Below are positions 6,355-7,710 of a DNA stretch of 7,710 nt, piece by piece. The DNA is from CAWJEL01 sp964647255 (GTDB taxonomy: Bacteria; Chloroflexota; Anaerolineae; CG2-30-64-16). Below the pieces are notes generated by a model. That model saw only the letters and a list, made by a program, of their open reading frames with translations. It did no database searches and was not told where the DNA came from. A program made the translations under genes and the position numbers. The stretch lies in NCBI GenBank assembly GCA_964647255.1, contig CAZYGI010000123.1:1-7710 (forward strand), given 5' to 3'. The number at the start of each line of letters is the position of its first letter. Within the stretch, counting starts at the first letter, position 1.

Positions 6355-7710
6355 GGGCAGGGTGCTGCCAGCCATGGCGAAGTCGTCGAAGTAGTAGATG
6401 GACGGGCCGCCGATCTGGCCGCCGGTCTTGCCGAAGTTCNNNNNNNNNNNNNNNNNNNNNNNNNNNNNNNNNNNNNNNNNNNNNNNNNNNNNNNNNNNNN
6501 NNNNNNNNNNNNNNNNNNNNNNNNNNNNNNNNNNNNNNNCGCCCGCCCACAGCTCGGCCGTGGCCGATTTGGTGACCTGCGCCACCTGGTTCGCACCGCC
6601 GGCCGGGTCGGTCACCACGCTCGTCGCCTCGGCCCCGCCGAAGCCGGTCAGCGTGTAGGTCACCGCCGGATTGTCGAACGTGATCGGCAGGCCGGGGATG
6701 ATGACGCTCGTCGTGTCGTAGGTCTGATCGAGCGAAGCCGCGACCGTGTTGGTGTTGTAGGCGGCATCGTAGAACTTGCCCGCGGCGACGCTGACCGTGA
6801 TCGTGCCGGCCGCGTTGGCAGGCGGCGTCACGACGAGGGTCGCCTGCGTGCCGCTGACGCGCGTGAACGCGCCGGCCGTGCCACCGGCTACGGCGATGTC
6901 ATCGGCGGTAAAGCTCGTACCGATGTCTTCGCTGAAGGTGAAGGTGAACGTGACGGGGCCTTTCGCTGTCCCGCCGGCCGCGCTGCTGGTAATAGCCACC
7001 GTCGGCGGCGTGGTGTCAGCGTACTTCAGGCGCACCTGGTCGAGCAGCACCGGGTCGCGCAGGGCCGACGGGACATCGAAGCTGAGCGCTCGCACAGCCG
7101 CCAGGTCCAGCGTGGTCCCTTGGGCGCCCTGGAAGGACGCGAAGGGAAGGCTGATCTGCCGCCAGCCGCTGAAGTCATCCTGGAATGAGGCCGTGAACGA
7201 CACAGGCTGCGGCGCAGCCTGGTAGAGGCGCACGTAGTCCACCAGGGTCTGCTGCGGGAAGGCCGTCTCGGAGCCGACCGCGCCGCCGAAGTTGCCGCCG
7301 ACTGCCACATTCAGCAGCATGTAGAACGGGTGATTATAGACCCACTCCTTGCCCGCCAGGAACGGGTCGGCCGGGGTCGCCGTGAAGTAGGGCGCGCCGT
7401 CGAGCAACCAGGTGATCTTGTCCGGCTGCCACTCCACCGCAAAGGTGTGAAAGTCGTCGGCGACCGGCTTGCCCAGATCGAAGACCTTGCCGTAGCTGTT
7501 GCCACCCGAGTAGCCGGGGCCGTGCAAGGTGCCGAACACCTGGTTGGGCAGGCGACCTACATTTTCCATGATGTCAATCTCACCGGACTGCGGCCAACTG
7601 ATCTGGTCAATGTTTGTGCCGAGCATCCAGAACGCGGGCCACAGACCGGCGCCGCGCGGCACCTTGACGCGCGCCTCGACCCGGCCGTAGGCGACCTCGA
7701 ACCGGTTCTT
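5851..7710 (-). CDS. GH16 endo-beta-glucanase (laminarinase type) with Ig-like domain and repeated C-terminal modules (5' partial, contains a gap)
   Basis: The frame is open to the right edge; 619 residues are visible, beginning KNRFEVAYGRVEARVK. The signal peptide and first strands lie outside the window. Residues 1 to about 165 are the C-terminal part of a GH16 catalytic beta-sandwich: GLWPAFWML, the catalytic motif EIDIME (Glu44 nucleophile, Asp46, Glu49 acid/base), FAVEWQPDKITWLLDG, LLNVAVGGNFGG and VDYVRLYQ. The extra Met in EIDIME is the beta-bulge form of the laminarinase branch and differs from the EIDIEF form of lichenases. An accessory segment follows at about 170-231 (DDFSGWRQISLPFASF ... 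LLDQVRLKY), resembling the end of a CBM11/CIA30-like fold. Next is a bacterial Ig-like domain at about 234-334 (DTTPPTVAIT, FSEDIGTSFTADDI), then two copies of a 171-residue module. The protein ends LALGS with no sorting signal. Expected role: secreted or surface cleavage of beta-1,3-glucan, feeding the downstream phosphorylase. Substrate is inferred from motif type and context. Confidence 0.9.
   Translation of the reverse strand, partial: KNRFEVAYGRVEARVKVPRGAGLWPAFWMLGTNIDQISWPQSGEIDIMENVGRLPNQVFGTLHGPGYSGGNSYGKVFDLGKPVADDFHTFAVEWQPDKITWLLDGAPYFTATPADPFLAGKEWVYNHPFYMLLNVAVGGNFGGAVGSETAFPQQTLVDYVRLYQAAPQPVSFTASFQDDFSGWRQISLPFASFQGAQGTTLDLAAVRALSFDVPSALRDPVLLDQVRLKYADTTPPTVAITSSAAGGTAKGPVTFTFTFSEDIGTSFTADDIAVAGGTAGAFTRVSGTQATLVVTPPANAAGTITVSVAAGKFYDAAYNTNTVAASLDQTYDTTSVIIPGLPITFDNPAVTYTLTGFGGAEATSVVTDPAGGANQVAQVTKSATAELWAGXXXXXXXXXXXXXXXXXXXXXXXXXXXXXXXXXXNFGKTGGQIGGPSIYYFDDFAMAGSTLPGLPITFDDPAVTYTLTGFGGAEAASVVTDPASGANQVAQVTKSATAELWAGVTVSTAPGNTIAPIPFSATAKTITVRVWSPTAGVPIRLKVENGADGSKSCETEATTTVANAWETLTFNFANPAAGTQALNLATTYNKMSVFPNFGKTGGQIGGPSIYYFDNLALGS
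6355..6693 (-). repeat. C-terminal module, copy A (interrupted by assembly gap)
   Basis: Both ends of the module are present: GLPITFDNPAVTYTLTGFGG to TAELWAG on the upstream side and NFGKTGGQIGGPSIYYFDDF on the downstream side. The middle is replaced by Ns. The surviving parts are almost the same as copy B at both protein and DNA level, which indicates recent tandem duplication or ongoing sequence homogenisation. Confidence 0.85.
6440..6539. other. Assembly gap of 100 N
   Basis: There are exactly 100 Ns, the usual placeholder for a gap of unknown size. In copy B the matching interval is 5927-6200, 274 bp. Both 100 and 274 leave remainder 1 on division by 3, so the frame happens to run through correctly although 58 codons are missing from the modelled protein even in the simplest case. 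Confidence 0.97.

Noticed and set aside
5645..6550. 301-codon minus-strand frame overlapping the GH16 repeats
   Set aside because: It is a shifted-frame reading of the module repeats (Arg-, Gly- and Asp-rich) and continues into the spacer without domain features.
5851..6693. Repeats considered as a CRISPR array or insertion sequence
   Set aside because: The period is 513 bp in frame with the coding sequence and the unit encodes a protein domain; there are no spacers, transposase or terminal inverted repeats.
5722..7188. 488-codon open frame on the plus strand across the gap
   Set aside because: It is antisense to the GH16 accessory domains; its repeats and its passage across the Ns simply mirror the real gene.

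Overview
The window looks like part of a draft genome or metagenome bin from a GC-rich bacterium. It contains a 100-N scaffold gap, a GTG-started gene and long spurious antisense frames typical of high GC. The style of the histidine kinase and of the multi-domain secreted glucanase suggests a free-living polysaccharide degrader, possibly Chloroflexota. That phylum assignment is an impression from protein style and was not tested.

Left part (1-2026, plus strand): a two-component system. An OmpR-family response regulator, cut at its 5' end by the window edge, overlaps by 4 bases (GTGA) with a complete membrane sensor histidine kinase. A perfect 38-bp palindrome in the 125-bp convergent intergenic region (2027-2151) probably terminates transcription from both sides.

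Right part (2152-7710, minus strand): a carbohydrate locus read right to left. First comes a large extracellular-type GH16 endo-glucanase of the laminarinase (beta-bulge) type, whose N-terminus lies beyond the right edge. Behind its catalytic domain it carries a short accessory segment, a bacterial Ig-like domain and at least two nearly identical 171-residue C-terminal modules. The assembly gap falls inside the upstream module. After a 240-bp spacer containing a strong hairpin comes a 1152-residue cytoplasmic protein related to the inverting phosphorylases of the GH94/GH149/GH161 group, most like a beta-1,3-glucan phosphorylase.

Taken together, the two minus-strand genes read as a small beta-1,3-glucan (laminarin, callose or curdlan type) utilisation unit: the GH16 enzyme would cut polymer outside the cell and the phosphorylase would convert imported oligomers to glucose 1-phosphate inside. 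No transporter is visible here. The convergent two-component system need not be functionally linked. The phosphorylase gene looks distinctly less GC-rich than its neighbours, which may mean a separate origin.
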